NCBI GenBank assembly: GCA_015179045.1
Contig: WHUZ01000060.1
Location: forward strand, 248,001-312,000
Source: Kalaharituber pfeilii
Lineage: Eukaryota > Ascomycota > Pezizomycetes > Pezizales > Pezizaceae
Direction: 5' to 3'
Length of the DNA stretch: 64,000 bases
Below are positions 1 to 12,262 of the stretch, piece by piece (the first letter of the stretch is position 1; every line of letters begins with the position of its first letter). Position numbers and translations under genes: made by a program. Below the pieces are notes generated by a model. The model had not been told where the DNA came from. It did no database searches and worked only from the letters and a program-made list of their open reading frames with translations.

Positions 1-2505
1 CGGCGCTTGCTACGTAAAAGTATAGGTAGCATTAACCCATTCTTCTTGATACATGCATCGGCGCTGTGCCTCATGAAGAGCTGTTGTTGTTTGTCACGGT
101 TAATTTCAATATCACAGGGTAGATATTAAGGCAGATAGCATTGAAATACCTACTTATCCTAGTCCGGAGAAAATACGTGTCGCTGCGCGGCAACCTGTGT
201 CGGAAGTCGAATCTGTGATATGACTTGATCATTGCAAACTGGGCCAAGCTGATCCTGCTTTTAGTTACGAACCAGCCCTCGGGAAGCGGACTCGATGCAC
301 CCGGCAACCAAGGCTACCTAGCTAAGCGGAGTGGATGCTGAATGCGCGGACCGGGTAGATTTCTTCAATTATGCTTGCATCAACACGACCCCCCACTTCG
401 CAACAACCTGGCTAAGGGTTGGTACACCCCTGCATAGGATTGAAGGATTCCGAGTGCTTTTAGATACCAGTGCGATTGCGGGTATTAGGCTTTTCACGTG
501 CAGCGAAGGGAGCATAAACATGTGTAGCAACAGGTGTTTATCTATCACGAAATTACATTGCGAAATATTGATTTTGAAACGCACAACCTTGCGTGCTGTC
601 AATTAATCAATGCTAGAACACCTGGCTATTGTAAATAATGCCGCTTTATCACATTCTGTGTCTAGAGCGGAAAACGCTGAAACAGATACTTAATATTCCC
701 AACTCAGGCTGTATGGTAAACCTGTCTCGGAAAAGCTATTCTCATCTCAGGTCCTTGCAAAGAACTCTTACCCATATAAGGCATTTGCCAATTCAAGTTG
801 TGGCCGGCAATCTCCTCCATTCATTACACAGCCACTTGTGCAGGGCGTAACTCCATCTTTCTCTCTGCGTTCACCTCTTCCTTTCGCTTTCGGCTCCTTC
901 CTCCATGCCTGGCCTAGGGCCAGGTTAAATTTTCACCGGCATAAGGACCGCGAACAGCCCCTTCAGTCTCAGGTCAGTACTGGAGATCTCAATATCGATC
1001 TCGATCGCTGTTCAGTTACTATATCATCAATATTGGGGCTAGGCAAGAATTGAACTAGCGTTTTAGCCGTTTGCTACCAGAAACCCACGCCGGCAGTTAC
1101 ATGCATGGAAGCACAGTCACGGTACTCCCTTTTTGATGATATCTACCGTAATGGGTAGGTGTACTCGTTAAACCAGAAATTTAAGAATGGGTGAGTTTTC
1201 TTTATTTTTGTTTTATTTTTCCAATTTACTTTGGGGTTTTACTTATTCCTCAGGCGTTAATATTTACTTGGTCGATGGAGGCATGCTATGAAGGCATATG
1301 CAAGTCAAAAATGGAACAAGTATGATTGGAATATTAGACCCTGAAAGAACGATGGAAATTGAAACCGACAAAATAATCTCGAAAAGCAACACCAGAGCGT
1401 ACCCTCCAATGCATCGAAAGCTTGGTCAGGCCAATATCTGATATTTGAACATGAAATGAATAAGCACGAAATAAATGAGTAGCTGAAAGTTCAGTGTTTG
1501 CCCACCATACTGCCAATTTGTATCTGTACACAAAACTAGGAAGTTGTTAAATTACCGAATTGAGTAAGCTATCGGTATTACCAGGCTGAGGCCCATGATT
1601 ATTGAACGCATCGATTGAGACAGAGCCTGATATGCAAAATGTACAGCGGTGAACAGCTCTGATAATTTGAAGTGGATATGATAAGATAAACTTATAATTC
1701 TTTGAGCACACCGGAATCTGCTGTGTAAGATTATCACAACTCACAACATAACGAAGCATGTCAGATTGTTTTCAAGGTTTGATCCCACTATGCATAGGTC
1801 GTTAGTATAGAAGTAATGAAGGCGTAATTCAAACGTACTCTAACTTCCAGTTCTTGCTCACCATATCTCTAATTGCAATGATATGCAGACCCTCATTTTG
1901 CAAGGTCATAATACAGCTGTCTATTCAGAATGAAAGGCTTAGTGTGTTACAGAGGCCTAACGAAATGACACTACTTAAGATGAGTTTCCTGCCTACTTTG
2001 CAGAAAACATCACAACATGCATGTTATATGAATATTTTTATCACATTAAGTGTTACATATCGGGATAAGCCATCCCTGCAGATACACTGCGCCTAGAAGG
2101 CTGGTGTTTCCTGGTACAGCTATACCTCCAGAGGGTCTCTTCCTCTGGCGGCAAGCACCTCGACAGACATGGTGAAGAGGGTAATGGAGCATCGGCCCAC
2201 GCATGAGCCTGAAGAGGATTGGCCTTCAACCTCAGCTAGTTAGCATTTGTGTAATACCGGGCATGGCCGGCTGGTATTGCCTGCAGCCGCGTTCTTGCAT
2301 GTTGACCTGTCTAGGCCAAATCAGAATGATATTTATACCGCATATCCTGGTAGCTAGTGATATAAACAGGGCGCCGGTACATAATCATTACCTCCGAGTC
2401 TTCAGCTCAAATGACACCAATATGACTATTTGAATACATGGTATGTAGTATCTGATTGGTCTAGGCAGAAGGTGTGAGGAGTCCATCTAACTTGGACCAT
2501 TGCCG
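1..2505. other. No supportable feature
   Basis: Only short overlapping open frames without recognisable domains. No long ORF with coding character, no poly(A)-tailed insert and no terminal repeats were seen. It may be decayed repeat or intergenic DNA. Confidence 0.5.
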
Positions 2506-2516
2506 CTTTTTTTTTT

Positions 2517-2582
2517 TTTTTTTTATTTTTATTTTTTTTATTTATCACTTAACCCCGCTTGCCGCTGTTCGCCATGGTAGGT
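2517..2582 (-). repeat. Family A 3'-end retroposon, degenerate
   Basis: A long T-run followed by a diverged copy of the family A stem-loop (AACCCCGCTTGCCGCTGTTC, then GCCATGG). The sense strand is minus, so the T-run is a poly(A) tail. Two interruptions in the T-run and the lack of a clear target-site duplication suggest an old copy. Confidence 0.6.
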
Positions 2583-2599
2583 GCATGTAACGGTAATGG

Positions 2600-3215
2600 G
2601 TTGGGTCATGGAGCTGTAGAAACAAGCATGATTATGGGGGTCATAGGTGTGAGTCTCTTGAGCACAAATGGCACCTAAAGGGATAATACGGGCAGGGGGG
2701 TCCCCTGAAGATACATTGAGTTCTGTGCATGGGTAAATACTTCCTGCCCAATCACATTCCTAGAAGCATTAGCGACCTGCTACACAAGCCCAATGTACTC
2801 CGGCTTTTCAGACCCTGTTATGGAATACGATGACGTTATCCATGAAGGCACAATATAATCCCAAACTTGCAGCCGTACCACGCAGTTTCCTGTTCTTACA
2901 CTTCTCAGAACGATCTATTGCCGTGGAAGCGAAATAATAGCCCTGGGCAGGACATTTTGAAAGTTGAAGCAACGAATGAGAGCACAAAGCCTCACTACCT
3001 GCAGGCCTAGTGATGCCTAGATACATGGTGTATGTGTGTGGTGTAGTAGTTGGTTTTGTGAAGTGTAGTGCCACATGCAGCGTTTATCTGTTGGCTGCCA
3101 CATATGGCCTGCGCCACATCTCTACAGTATAGGGTGGTACTACTTAGAGAGAACTCGCACTACTTGTTCACAATTTTCTGAGTTTGAAGTCTCGTTCAGT
3201 CGTTCTGCCCTACTC
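2600..3215. other. No supportable feature
   Basis: Gene-free stretch between a family A relic and the gypsy integrase relic. Open frames are short and unrecognised. Confidence 0.4.
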
Positions 3216-3219
3216 ACCA

Positions 3220-3520
3220 TGTGGTTTCATTCGGACAACAGGAGGCAGAGACCTGGCCGACCACCCATACTTGGTCTCCAACTTGGAATTGGCGAGACTC
3301 GCTTGTCATTGATCTGCTTGAGAGTTTGGTGAATCTGGCTGTGTACTGCGGTCATGCGTTCAGTCCATTCTTCAGCTGCTGGGCTGGCATATATATAATC
3401 ATCATTGAAATGGTACGTGGGTCGAACCCATATAGGCTGCGGAATGGACTGTATCCATGTGTGCTTGTTGTGGAGTTGTATGCGAATTCGGCTAGTGGTA
3501 GCCATTGTACCCAACGTTTC
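3220..3520 (-). pseudogene. Ty3/gypsy integrase relic
   Basis: Minus-strand translation in one frame gives an integrase-core C-terminal stretch ([20 protein letters not shown], then LYGFDPRT). After a frameshift near 3390 a second frame gives [20 protein letters not shown] and KQINDKR. Both match the usual order in fungal Ty3/gypsy Pol between integrase catalytic core and C-terminus. In an intact element this region would integrate the retrotransposon cDNA. It is broken by the frameshift and is separated from the gag/RT relic at 4215-4631 by a copia fragment, so the locus is a mosaic of deleted LTR elements. Confidence 0.6.
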
Positions 3521-3534
3521 TGGCGATCATGGCA

Positions 3535-4010
3535 TTAGATTCTCAAGTATTGCTTGAGTGACGCACAATCCTCCAGCAAAATGGTATTACTTGTGAGCCC
3601 TCGGTACCATAAATTTAAATGCAAGGGAGCAGACTGAGCTGATGTGGATATAGATTGAACCGCCGTTTCTGTAGATTCCCTTGACATATTGACAGATACA
3701 GGATAGGAGGTCGATTTCGATCTTGATATAGTCACATGCGAGGGACAAAAAACAGTAGCTTGGAGTTTAAACATTTCATTCTTGTAGGCGGCGGTGGCGA
3801 GTACTGAGTTGTCCTTTTTGTCTATGATCTCGCAGTTATCGTCATCGAAAAGAAGCTTGCAATTGGCTTTCATACATTTATCAACTGAGACGAGATTGCA
3901 GCCTAGATCCGGAACATACAGATGTGATCTGAAGCACGAGAGTCGACATACCAGAGCTTACGTTGAGTTCTTTTGATGTCCTCTTTTGTCAACCGAGTGC
4001 GGTGAATAAG
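3535..4010 (-). pseudogene. Ty1/copia protease to GAG-pre-integrase relic
   Basis: The minus strand reads LWYVDSRASDH, a degraded form of the copia protease W-x-x-DSGAS-x-H motif in which the G is replaced by R. It is followed by a GAG-pre-integrase-like segment (CEIIDKKDNSVLATA, NEMFKLQA). Order and orientation agree with a minus-strand copia Pol fragment. Stops and a frameshift near 3890 separate the pieces. It lies between two gypsy fragments, which suggests nested insertion followed by deletion. Confidence 0.6.
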
Positions 4011-4214
4011 ACTTCTAGTGACTGAAACGTTTGATGTTCCGATAGTACTAGTAGCAGTAGCAGTATTCGCATTCCCTGGTGAATTTCGTTTTCCCTATTC
4101 TTCCTGGCCTTATTAGGAAAGATCCGGCCATACCAGTGCATGCGGTGAGGCGGACCGGCCAGCCAGGTCCAAGGTTCAACTACGAGCTTTTAACTGCAAC
4201 AACTTTAATATACG

Positions 4215-4631
4215 CTGAGTCTAGAGCTCACTCATCAGTGGGAGTGGATATCGATTGGGCCTTGTCAACTTATTGACGCCTCTATAATCAACACAAAGGC
4301 GTAATGAACCATCTTTTTTGCGCCCGAATAATATAGGAGCACCTGCAGGACTTCTGCTCTTTCTGATCTTGCCTGTAGGTTCATGCTCAGTTAAATATGT
4401 TCTCAGGGCCTCGTTTTCCTCCTTACTAATTCCAGTGTCTAAGTTGTCTGCTTCCGAGCTTGCCGGTACTCTTGTGGCTGGCGGGGTTGCCGCATTCAAG
4501 AGTGCTACTTTTCCCTCTAGCTGTATGATTATAGCCTGGAGGGCTCGTATAGTCTCTTGAGTAGTTGTGGCCGATCCCAGAGGGTCCGGTGATAGCGATC
4601 CCAATGTTGGTGCTTCGCCATCCATATCCAT
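4215..4631 (-). pseudogene. Ty3/gypsy gag start joined to RT fragment
   Basis: A 136-residue frame begins like a fungal gypsy Gag (a short acidic start, then [20 protein letters not shown], a likely coiled coil). At about residue 68 it passes straight into the start of reverse transcriptase ([35 protein letters not shown]). Protease and most of Gag are missing, so this is an internally deleted copy. It stops before the RT catalytic YxDD box. Confidence 0.7.
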
Positions 4632-4639
4632 TTGTGCAA

Positions 4640-4925
4640 GCGAGTAACTTAAAAGGGTTGAGGGCGAGAACGTTTGTTGAGTAAAGGTAAAAGGTAAAGA
4701 AAAAAGTTAATGGTAAAAAGGTAAATGGTAAAGCGTTGTAATGTTACAGCGTCTGCGATAGTAGCGAAATGTAGGTGTAACTTAGGACAACGCTTGGAAC
4801 TTGACCTTTGTATAGGGCCGTTTAGGCCTCTATATATAGGCCTCCAGCGCGTCGGTTATTGCATTATTCTATATAACATTTAAGTGCTAACTAACAAGCT
4901 TCTCTCATCATCATCATCATGGCAT
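4640..4925 (-). promoter_or_regulatory. Possible LTR/leader of the deleted gypsy element
   Basis: Non-coding DNA directly upstream (minus strand) of the gag-like start. It contains GGTAAA-type short repeats, a TATATATAGG stretch near 4830 and a CAT trinucleotide repeat at about 4907-4925. Position suggests a 5' LTR or leader. I did not find a matching second LTR, so this rests on context. Confidence 0.3.
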
Positions 4926-4974
4926 CATGGATACTATCAATGGCATCATTGATACTTTGTTCGGTCACGCTGAC

Positions 4975-5558
4975 ACTCCTCTGTTCTTCGCGCTCTCGCC
5001 TCCATGTGCAGTCCAGCCTCAGTGGTTGTCTCGGTCTGGTAGGGTAGCAAGGTTCCTATTTTTGCCGCCCTGTCCGCCTTTTCGTTTCCTTCCAGGCCTT
5101 TGTGTGCCTTGTCTCACATGACTGATACATCTAGCCCCCCTCATGGTGTTCTCCTTTTCCAGGCTTCCCTGACCCCGCATGCTGCCCCTCCCGGTGTAGG
5201 TCGGTCCTCGGATATGCTCTTGAGGTGCCCTATGGCCACTCGGGAGTCAGTTATCAGCATGATCTCGTTGTCCCCGTCGTCAAGGGCTTCTGCCATCGAA
5301 ATAAGTTCTGCATCATTCATCGTGGTCCTCGTGCCTAGATAGATCGAGATCGGTCTTGACCCTTCCACAGGCCTAGTCCTGTTCGCCCGGCGATTCGGCT
5401 GCCGTCGGTGTATGTCGCTTTCCACCCCTGGTCCTCCTCCTCTTCGATCCGCTTTTTCCACTCGTGTCTCTCCGCCCCACCATCCAGTAAGTCGAGTACT
5501 ATTAGAAATGGGAGGGGGTCTTCCCATTCCAGTGATCCTTGAAGGTATTTTGTGTCTT
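4975..5558 (-). pseudogene. LINE ORF2 RNase H part (outer copy, distal half)
   Basis: The minus strand encodes YLQGSLEWEDPLPF, KATYTDGSRIAGRTG, MNDAELISMAEAL and MLITDSRVAI, then after frameshifts KAHKGLEGNEKADRAAK. These are the D-E-D-D blocks of a LINE RNase H domain. It appears to continue the reverse-transcriptase half at 7062-8530: the outer protein breaks off at QGEAILQAEE and resumes here. The interruption is the plus-strand LINE at 5562-7061. Confidence 0.75.
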
Positions 5559-5561
5559 CCT

Positions 5562-7061
5562 GGTTGAGACTTTCGTGGACGGAGAGGCGAAGAGGGTGGA
5601 AGCAAGATCGTTGAGGTTTGAGGAGGAACCGATGAGGGACCCGCAACCGGAGACTATATACCTAAGAGGTTCGCTCGAGCACCGCGACCCCCTACCAATT
5701 TATGTACATCAGTTTCATCCCAAAGACCTTAGTGGAGAGGAGTGGGAAGACATCATCGGCAGAGAGGAAGAGGAGGGGTGGGCGAGTATATACACAGACG
5801 GGAGCAGGAGAGAAGACAAGACAGGAGCCGGAGTACACCAGAGGAGCAACGATACTTCTGTCTACCTGGGGAGGCAATGCACAGTGAACGACGCGGAATT
5901 GATAGCGGTGGGGGAAGCCTTGGAGGGAGAGGGGGAGTTGCTGGTCATCACGGATTCCAGAGTCACCATAGCGAAATTACAGAGGATAGCGAGAGGAGAC
6001 TTGACACCAGAGGGGCCTGCTGACTTCGGGAGGAGGCGGTGGGAGGAGAGGACTGCCCGGGGGGAACATGACCTAGCGGTGATGTGGGTGAAATCGCATA
6101 AAGGAGTCAGAGGTAACCGTAGGGCAGACATGGCGGCGAAAGATGCTACTGCAATGCAATATCAGGATGAGACGGTGACGGAGGCAGGGATTAGACAACA
6201 GGTCAAAGAGTGGAGAGCCGAGGAGAGGAAGAGATTAAAGTTGTCGTATAGACCACTGGAGTATTTGGGGAGCAGGAGAAGGGTATCCACGCTGGCGGGA
6301 ATTCTGGGAAACAAGGGACTACGGCAGTGGAGATACCAGATAGGGAAGGAGACCTCTCCCGAATGCAGGTGGTGCGGAAGAGACTATGAAAATTTTGAGC
6401 ACATCTTTTTTTTTTTTTTTTTTTTTTAATATCATTAATCGCTGGCCGCCCTACGGGCTATGGCGATGTGCTAAGGATTTATAGAGAAAATAGTAACTAG
6501 AATCAGTTCCCCCCCTTCCCCTGAACGACCCTAAACGTAGCTAAAAGAAAAGTAACGTCACTCTCCGAGCATCTCCATCAGCCTCATCAGCGGGTCTTCT
6601 CCCCCCTCCCCTTCGACCCTCGGTGGTCTCCTCACGTGATCCTCCCCCCGGCCACCTCCGCCGCCACACTCTGCACTGTCCTAGCAGATGTTTCGTTGTC
6701 TCTCCTCCTCCCCGCACCACCTGCACTCTGGTCCGTCCCCTTCCCCAATATGCCATCTCCAAGCACGTAGACTTTGAGCACATCATGAGAGGGTGTGATG
6801 CGTGGAGGAAGAGACTACCGAGAGGAGAGGAGGGATTAAGGGAGCTGTCAAGAGACGAGGAGGGGGGAGAGATAACGTTGGCGGAGGTGATGGACTGGGC
6901 GGCGGAGTAGACGGAGGATTTATTACACGTTCATTCTCATTTTATGGTTTTATCTGCGAGTTATTATTCAGTTACTGTCTTGCATGTATCTAAACCCTCG
7001 CCATAGCCTACAAGGCGGCACGCGAGTAATGAAATAAAAAAAAAAAAAAAAAAAAAAAATT
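5562..7061 (+). mobile_element. 5'-truncated LINE, RNase H and zinc knuckle, family B 3' end
   Basis: Plus-strand ORF2 C-terminal half: VETFVDGEAKRVEARSLRF, YTDGSR, NDAELIAVGEAL, VITDSRVTI, GNRRADMAAK and the start of a CCHC knuckle (CRWCGRDYENFEHI). A nested LINE (6406-6772) interrupts exactly here. The frame resumes at 6773 with FEHIMRGCDAW and ends with a stop at 6908-6910. The 3' UTR follows, then the family B stem-loop (6997-7026) and poly(A) to 7061. The 5' border is an inverted junction near 5560 with the outer minus-strand LINE. An imperfect target duplication (TTCCT..TGG on both sides) is possible. Confidence 0.85.
6406..6772 (-). mobile_element. Nested LINE 3' fragment with 12-bp target duplication
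   Basis: Poly(T), family B stem-loop and 3' UTR, then minus-strand coding for an ORF2 C-terminus (ETTKHLLGQCRVWRRRWPGG). It is flanked by the exact duplication TTTGAGCACATC at 6394-6405 and 6773-6784. The host frame is intact on both sides, which makes this a clear recent target-primed insertion of a 5'-truncated copy. It landed inside the zinc-knuckle codons of the host LINE. Confidence 0.9.
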
Positions 7062-8530
7062 CCTCCGCTTGGAGTATTGCTTCCCCTTGGAACCTTAGCG
7101 CTCGGGCTTCCACTCCTTGAGCTTCACTCCATACGAATGTGCCTATTGACTCCAGGTTAGCTAGCCCTTCGGCACATCCCTTTGGGTACCACAGAGGGCT
7201 CCGGTGATGTGTTGGGCTATTGTGTACTGCCACCTCTCAAGCTCAGCTAGTTTGCATTCCGGTGGTGTGCCTTTGGCGTAGTTCATCCACGCCCAAGTCC
7301 CCCATGTGGCTATTGTTCTGGCTATGTTCGTGTACAGTTGTCTTCTTTTCGATAGCTCGAGCTGTCCAAACCTGGAGGCATCGTCATACACGGAATCGCC
7401 TTGCGGAAGGATTTGGGAAAGGTGAAGGCGTGGCTGGAAGCCGCGAACCGGGATTTGGGAAGGATAACCGGGATTCGCTGGCTGAGGAGGAAGACGATTT
7501 TGGAAGGGGAGGGCAAGAAGACGAGTTCGGTGGTGGTGTACTTGGACAAGGAAATGGAGGTTGACAAGGTGAGACTTAGCGGGCGATGGCTGAAGTCGGT
7601 CCGGTATGAGCCGGAGAGGGGACGGAAGTAGGGGATTGTACCGGGCGCCACCCGCGATAGTGAAGAGTCCGCGGGTATCACATGTAGTTAAGTCAGAACG
7701 GATAGTGGGGTTAGGATTGGTGTTTTTAGGCGGGAATGTTTCTGTTGTGGTTTTTTAACCTTCTTTTATTTATTTAGCATAACATCGCCATAGCCCTTAG
7801 GGCGGCATGCGATAAATGATATAAAAAAAAAAAAAAAAAAAAAAAAAATGTCCAAACCTGGAAGCCACTCCCCATACGGCCTTCGCTAGACTTAATCTTT
7901 TCCGGAAGTGGGTCGTGAACTTTAGTTCCTAATCCAAGTGTAGGCCGGCCGTCCTGTAGTCTGGTCCTTTGAGTCCAAAGATAATTGTCTCCCTTTTTTG
8001 GGGTCTATTTCGAACCCCACCTGTCTGTCCTCCCTCTCTAGTCCTGCATGGTGGATGCTTATGTCCCTTCTCAGCTTTGTGATGCTTCTGCTTGAGATGA
8101 CGCTGTGAAAGTTGACGAGGTATGTGCGGGTGAAGTTTTCCTGGCTGGTTGCGCTGACCACTGGTCGTATGGCCACTAGGAAGAGGACTGGTGAGAGTGG
8201 TGACCCTTGGGGTGTTCCGTCTGTCATGGTGGCTGTGGCTCTCTTCTGACGGTCCCAGCTAAGTCTGAACTCCGTGGGTTGGAGGAATCCGTCCACGAAG
8301 GCTGCCAGGTTCCTGTCGACATCCTGGATGTGTGTAACTACCTTCTCGCGTCTCACGAAGTTGAAGGCTGACTTGATATCGTCCCCAGCCAGGGCTACCC
8401 ATTCGCCTTTGCTCATCCGGTTCTGGGTCTCTTTCAGTATCTGTCAATGTAGATCCTCGGCTCCCCTCGATGGCCGGCTCCCTAGCTGGTTCTTGTCGAA
8501 CAGGTTGTTGTGTGTTTGCAGGATGTTCGC
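7062..8530 (-). pseudogene. LINE ORF2 reverse transcriptase part (outer copy, proximal half)
   Basis: The minus strand encodes SKGEWVALAGDDIKSAFNF, TMTDGTPQGSPLSPVLFLVA and a degraded catalytic box (YLVNFHSVISS where the better copy at 62313-64000 has YVDDFHSVISN). After the 7377-7848 insert it continues with KRRQLYTNIARTIATWGTWA and VEARALRF. Frameshifts are present upstream of 8416 (near 8440). It is the host of an ORF1-type insert and of the LINE at 5562-7061. The missing DD means it could not be active. Confidence 0.8.
7377..7848 (+). mobile_element. ORF1-type LINE fragment joined directly to family B 3' end
   Basis: Flanked by the exact 14-bp duplication TGTCCAAACCTGGA (7363-7376, 7849-7862). 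The plus strand opens at once in an ORF1-type reading frame: GIVIHGIALRKDLGKVKAWL, ITGIRWLRRKT, KKTSSVVVYLDKE, VRLSGRWLKS, stop at 7629-7631. A 3' UTR with a CCCGC/GCGGG inverted repeat, the family B stem-loop (7786-7815) and poly(A) follow. No ORF2 sequence lies between ORF1 and the tail. The ORF1 fragment resembles proteins annotated EKA-like in powdery mildews, which are known LINE ORF1 derivatives; that link is from memory of the family. Confidence 0.85.
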
Positions 8531-10185
8531 TTCGTTCTACTGAGCGCCTTCTCTCTCTCGCGTCTGACGGTTTCCCGATCCATGAGCTGGCCTGTGGGGC
8601 GCAGAGGTGTTCCTTGAGTTGCGGGATCTGTGGTGAAGTTTCGCTCGATCAGGAGTTGACTATCTCCTGACCCGTGCCTGCTATCCCCATGATTTCCCTT
8701 TGCCGAAAGGGATCTCTCGCGAGTTTGAAAACATCCCAGGGTGAGCTTACATATAGCACCGTCCCATCCCCTCTGAGCTGAGGAAGTTAGCTCGAACTGT
8801 TGAAAGTACGGTTGCGGCCTACCGTTACAACAAAGTCAAACGTATGAGGACGATTCACGCAAAGCGCCGGCGTCCAGTACCGTAGCCGGGGTGCGGAAGA
8901 CGGGTCTTGTGCGATGCTACCTGCTGCATTAAACTCTTTACTTTCTCGAATATTCTGGTCGGCATACGTAGCTATAAGCCACATCAGAGATGGATCCAGG
9001 TAAAGCAAGGATGAACGTACACAATGTAGTTATCTAGCTGTGATAACAATCACACTGCAATCTGGTATACTTCAGTATGTTTTTCTAGTGGGGCTTAGTT
9101 AGAAGAAAGAAGGTCTTAACTTTCATCCTCAGCTGCATGCTTGCTAAGTACCAATTTTTATCAACTGGTGAACTTTTCACCTTCCATCAATTAGAAAACA
9201 CACACCAAAGCGTTTACTTATCCCCCGTACGCCCAAAGCAAGATCTGTCAATTGTACTCTGGTCAACATCCGCGAGTCCATTCCTGCACTGGCACCTAGC
9301 TTCCGAGTCGACATCAGGTACAGCCCTTCCCCGCCTTCGCTGCCGTTTGAGCCTCCAAGAGGGCATGAACAAAGCAACTGTACTTTGGTGCAACCGCATT
9401 GGCGTGTGCAAGGGAGGATTTGCCTCGGTGTTTGGTGATGCCGGGATCGAACACAATCTCTTGATATGCTTTAGATGCATGTGAACCTCGAGCCTGGGAT
9501 GACCAAATCCTCTTAGCTAATTGAACAAATTGTGATCAATCTAGTGAAGAGTAAATTTACCTGCTGTTTATCAATTGCGCGGGGCATTTATCTCATGGCG
9601 GGCGGGCGTATATTATATATGAGATGCGTAATTTTTGTTGTGGTGCGGGCGTTTCAACGGACTTTCGACTTTTGGCACTTTGTAACTCCCGGCCGCCATA
9701 ATCTCTCCGAACCATGCATGTCTACAAAATTTATAGTCCTTCAAACCAAACCTACACATCCACATCTCGCTTCTTCAATATATGTGCGACATCATCATAT
9801 GCTCCTACCGACAAGTGCTGCTGCAGGCAGCGTTTTAGCCTTATTCTTTCCATCGGTGCCGTGGCTACACCACAGCAGTAAGCAGGAGCGACTTCAGCAC
9901 CAGACTGCACTCGCGATTCCCTATACTAGCTTTTGGAAGTAATCCGTCCGATTGCGTGTATCGTCCCAAATTGGTACTTACAAACGGCGCTGAGAGGTGA
10001 CAATATATCTCAAACTTGGTAAATGCAGCGATGTGCTCGAAGTGCAGGAGGTTGTTGAATTATATGTTTCAATGACTAACATCGATAACAGGACTATATA
10101 TGCCCGCGCAGAGTTGGTCCGCGAACCCCGTGACTCCGCAACAGGACCATCGCACTAAGCACGACCGTGCACAGCACCAGATATA
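8531..10185. other. No supportable feature
   Basis: No recognised domain. The longest frames (about 115-136 residues at 9137-9484 and 9532-9942, plus strand) have no family resemblance that I can defend. Confidence 0.4.
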
Positions 10186-10300
10186 TTTTTTTTTTTTTAT
10201 ATCAGTGATCGCGTGCCGCCCTGTGGGCTATGGCGATATTAGGTACATAAGAGATCAACGAAATAGTGAAAAAATAAAATTGAATAAACTAAGTGGAGTG
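10186..10300 (-). repeat. Family B LINE 3' end
   Basis: Poly(T), then the stem-loop with AUCGC/GCGAU outer and GCCC/GGGC inner pairing on the minus strand, then A-rich 3' UTR sequence (GGTACATAAGAG, AAATAGTGAAAAA) typical of the other family B 3' UTRs. No certain target duplication. Confidence 0.65.
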
Positions 10301-12260
10301 GACCGGTCTCTTCCTCCCAGAGTGCCAGGTGTGCAAAAAGCAAATTTACTACTGAATGTTGGGCCATTTCCATGCGTTGAGCATTCACTCGATATATGGT
10401 GACTAAGCAGAAAACTTGAGAATATTATTCCTTATATCAAATATATTCTAATGTCAGACGTGTCAGCATTGAGAGTGTACTATAGGCAGTGGAGGTGATA
10501 CTACCCCAGGCCCCCCCCCCCCCGGACAGGGCACTTGCGTCAAGGCTGGCAACTCGTTGAGGGAAGCTGTTTCGCCCGCACGCGATGCCGCGTCTCGTTG
10601 GTCCCCAAGTCACCGTCTAGAATACCCCGCAAGCTCCACGACCTTGTGTTACACGGGAACCTCTTTACCAGGACGTTCTCCAAACTTGAAGTAATCTGCT
10701 GGACGCACATGATCTGCGGTTTGGTATTGTGTTGTGGGATTTGAATTGCGTGCCTGTGGAGCCTAGCTCGCCCACAACTGTGGCTTTTCATAACATTTAG
10801 GTCATCTCACCGGTACTTCCTTCCAATTGGCCCAGACTGTCTCTGCGAAGTAACCTAGAGGTAACCCTGATTGATTTTACCCCATGGCTCAAGACCTAAT
10901 CATGAATTTCACAGTTCTCAACAAAGACCTTTTCCAACGGTAACCTCTCAAACGAATAGAGGGCAAATAAGCGATAGACCATCTTCGAGAACATTGGGGG
11001 CAGAAGCTGGCCTCTGTAATGTTACTGGCTATGGGTTATATAACTCCAGGGAAATTTGTGGGGGAAATTTGAAGTTGATATAGGCTCAGAAACTCAATAT
11101 CCAGTTTCATGGATGAATGTTATTGCTTTAGGCTTCTTGCCTTCAGTGGATTTGGAAAAACGTCTACCCGAATGCGTACAGAAAACTGCCAAACGCAGCA
11201 CACCAAGCAATGTCAGGGGCTCCCATACACAACTCAGTGTGAAAGCCATTGATATAACTGTACCTAAATCGAATTTGAGACCGCACAACTATGCTGAGGC
11301 ATCGTGTCGCACTCGGAATATCACCTGCCGGCATACAACGCCCGCCCCCCCCGGAAACTCGGTCGTTTAACCATCCAACAACATCTTATCAAAGTATACA
11401 GAGCCTAGATATGTACCATTTAGTCTGCTGTGCCATCTACGCTTTTCAAATTTAAAAAATGTCAAGGTGCTGTTGAGACATTAGAAATTGAAGTTTTATA
11501 CTCTATATGAGAGGCACTTAACGACAAGAATGCCAAGACTACCTACTTAGTGTTAGTATAGTGAGAGATTACTGTATACAGAAATGATCTACCCATCTAG
11601 ACTAACGCCGATGACTGTTACAATCAATACACGTTCGGTAACTCTACTGTATAGTCCGTAAACATTTATGGGAAAAAGATTAATCGTCATATCAGAAATA
11701 GAATCCAGAGTCTGTAGGTAGAATATACTAACTGTTAGGAACTTAACTCAAGCTATCCGAAGTTGAAAAGTTGTTTCGATGTAGAAGAATAACCGTCAGG
11801 TTCGCAGGTGAACCAGCGGTGCAGGAGTCAGTTATCGAGCAGTGCAAAACTCAGGTATCAGCGGCGCGAAAGTCAGGCTCTCAGCTGACCGAACGGTGCA
11901 AAAGTGGGTGAACCCATTTGACCAACAGAAATTTTTGGTATATTGTATTAGGCAGCAACTCAGCATATGTTACAACCGGTCTCTTATATATACTCCACCA
12001 TACCATATGCACGAATGCATGGTCCAGTCTGGGGAGCGAAGGGCTGGGACCCTGGCACTTGATTCGATTCGAGCTGGGAGCAGAGTGGGTCGGGACTCGG
12101 GAGGCGGGCCGCAGCGAAGGAGGGGAAGATGGACGGTCTTGGCGATGTGGCTGTGGACGAGGCTTCTCCATGCATACCAGCGGATCAAGAAACTTATTCA
12201 CAACGAACACTGGGCCGGGAAAAGGGAAAAAACAACATAACACAGTAAATACAGAAAAAC
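10301..12260. other. No supportable feature
   Basis: Gene-free as far as can be seen. It includes a C homopolymer near 10508-10523. Frames on both strands at 11.8-12.5 kb are shadows of GC-rich coding DNA for the membrane protein or are unrecognised. Confidence 0.4.
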
Positions 12261-12262
12261 AC

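Noticed and set aside
9137..9942. Two plus-strand frames of 115 and 136 residues as genes
   Set aside because: No recognised domain, no intron structure and no strand bias; the opposite strand has similar-length frames.
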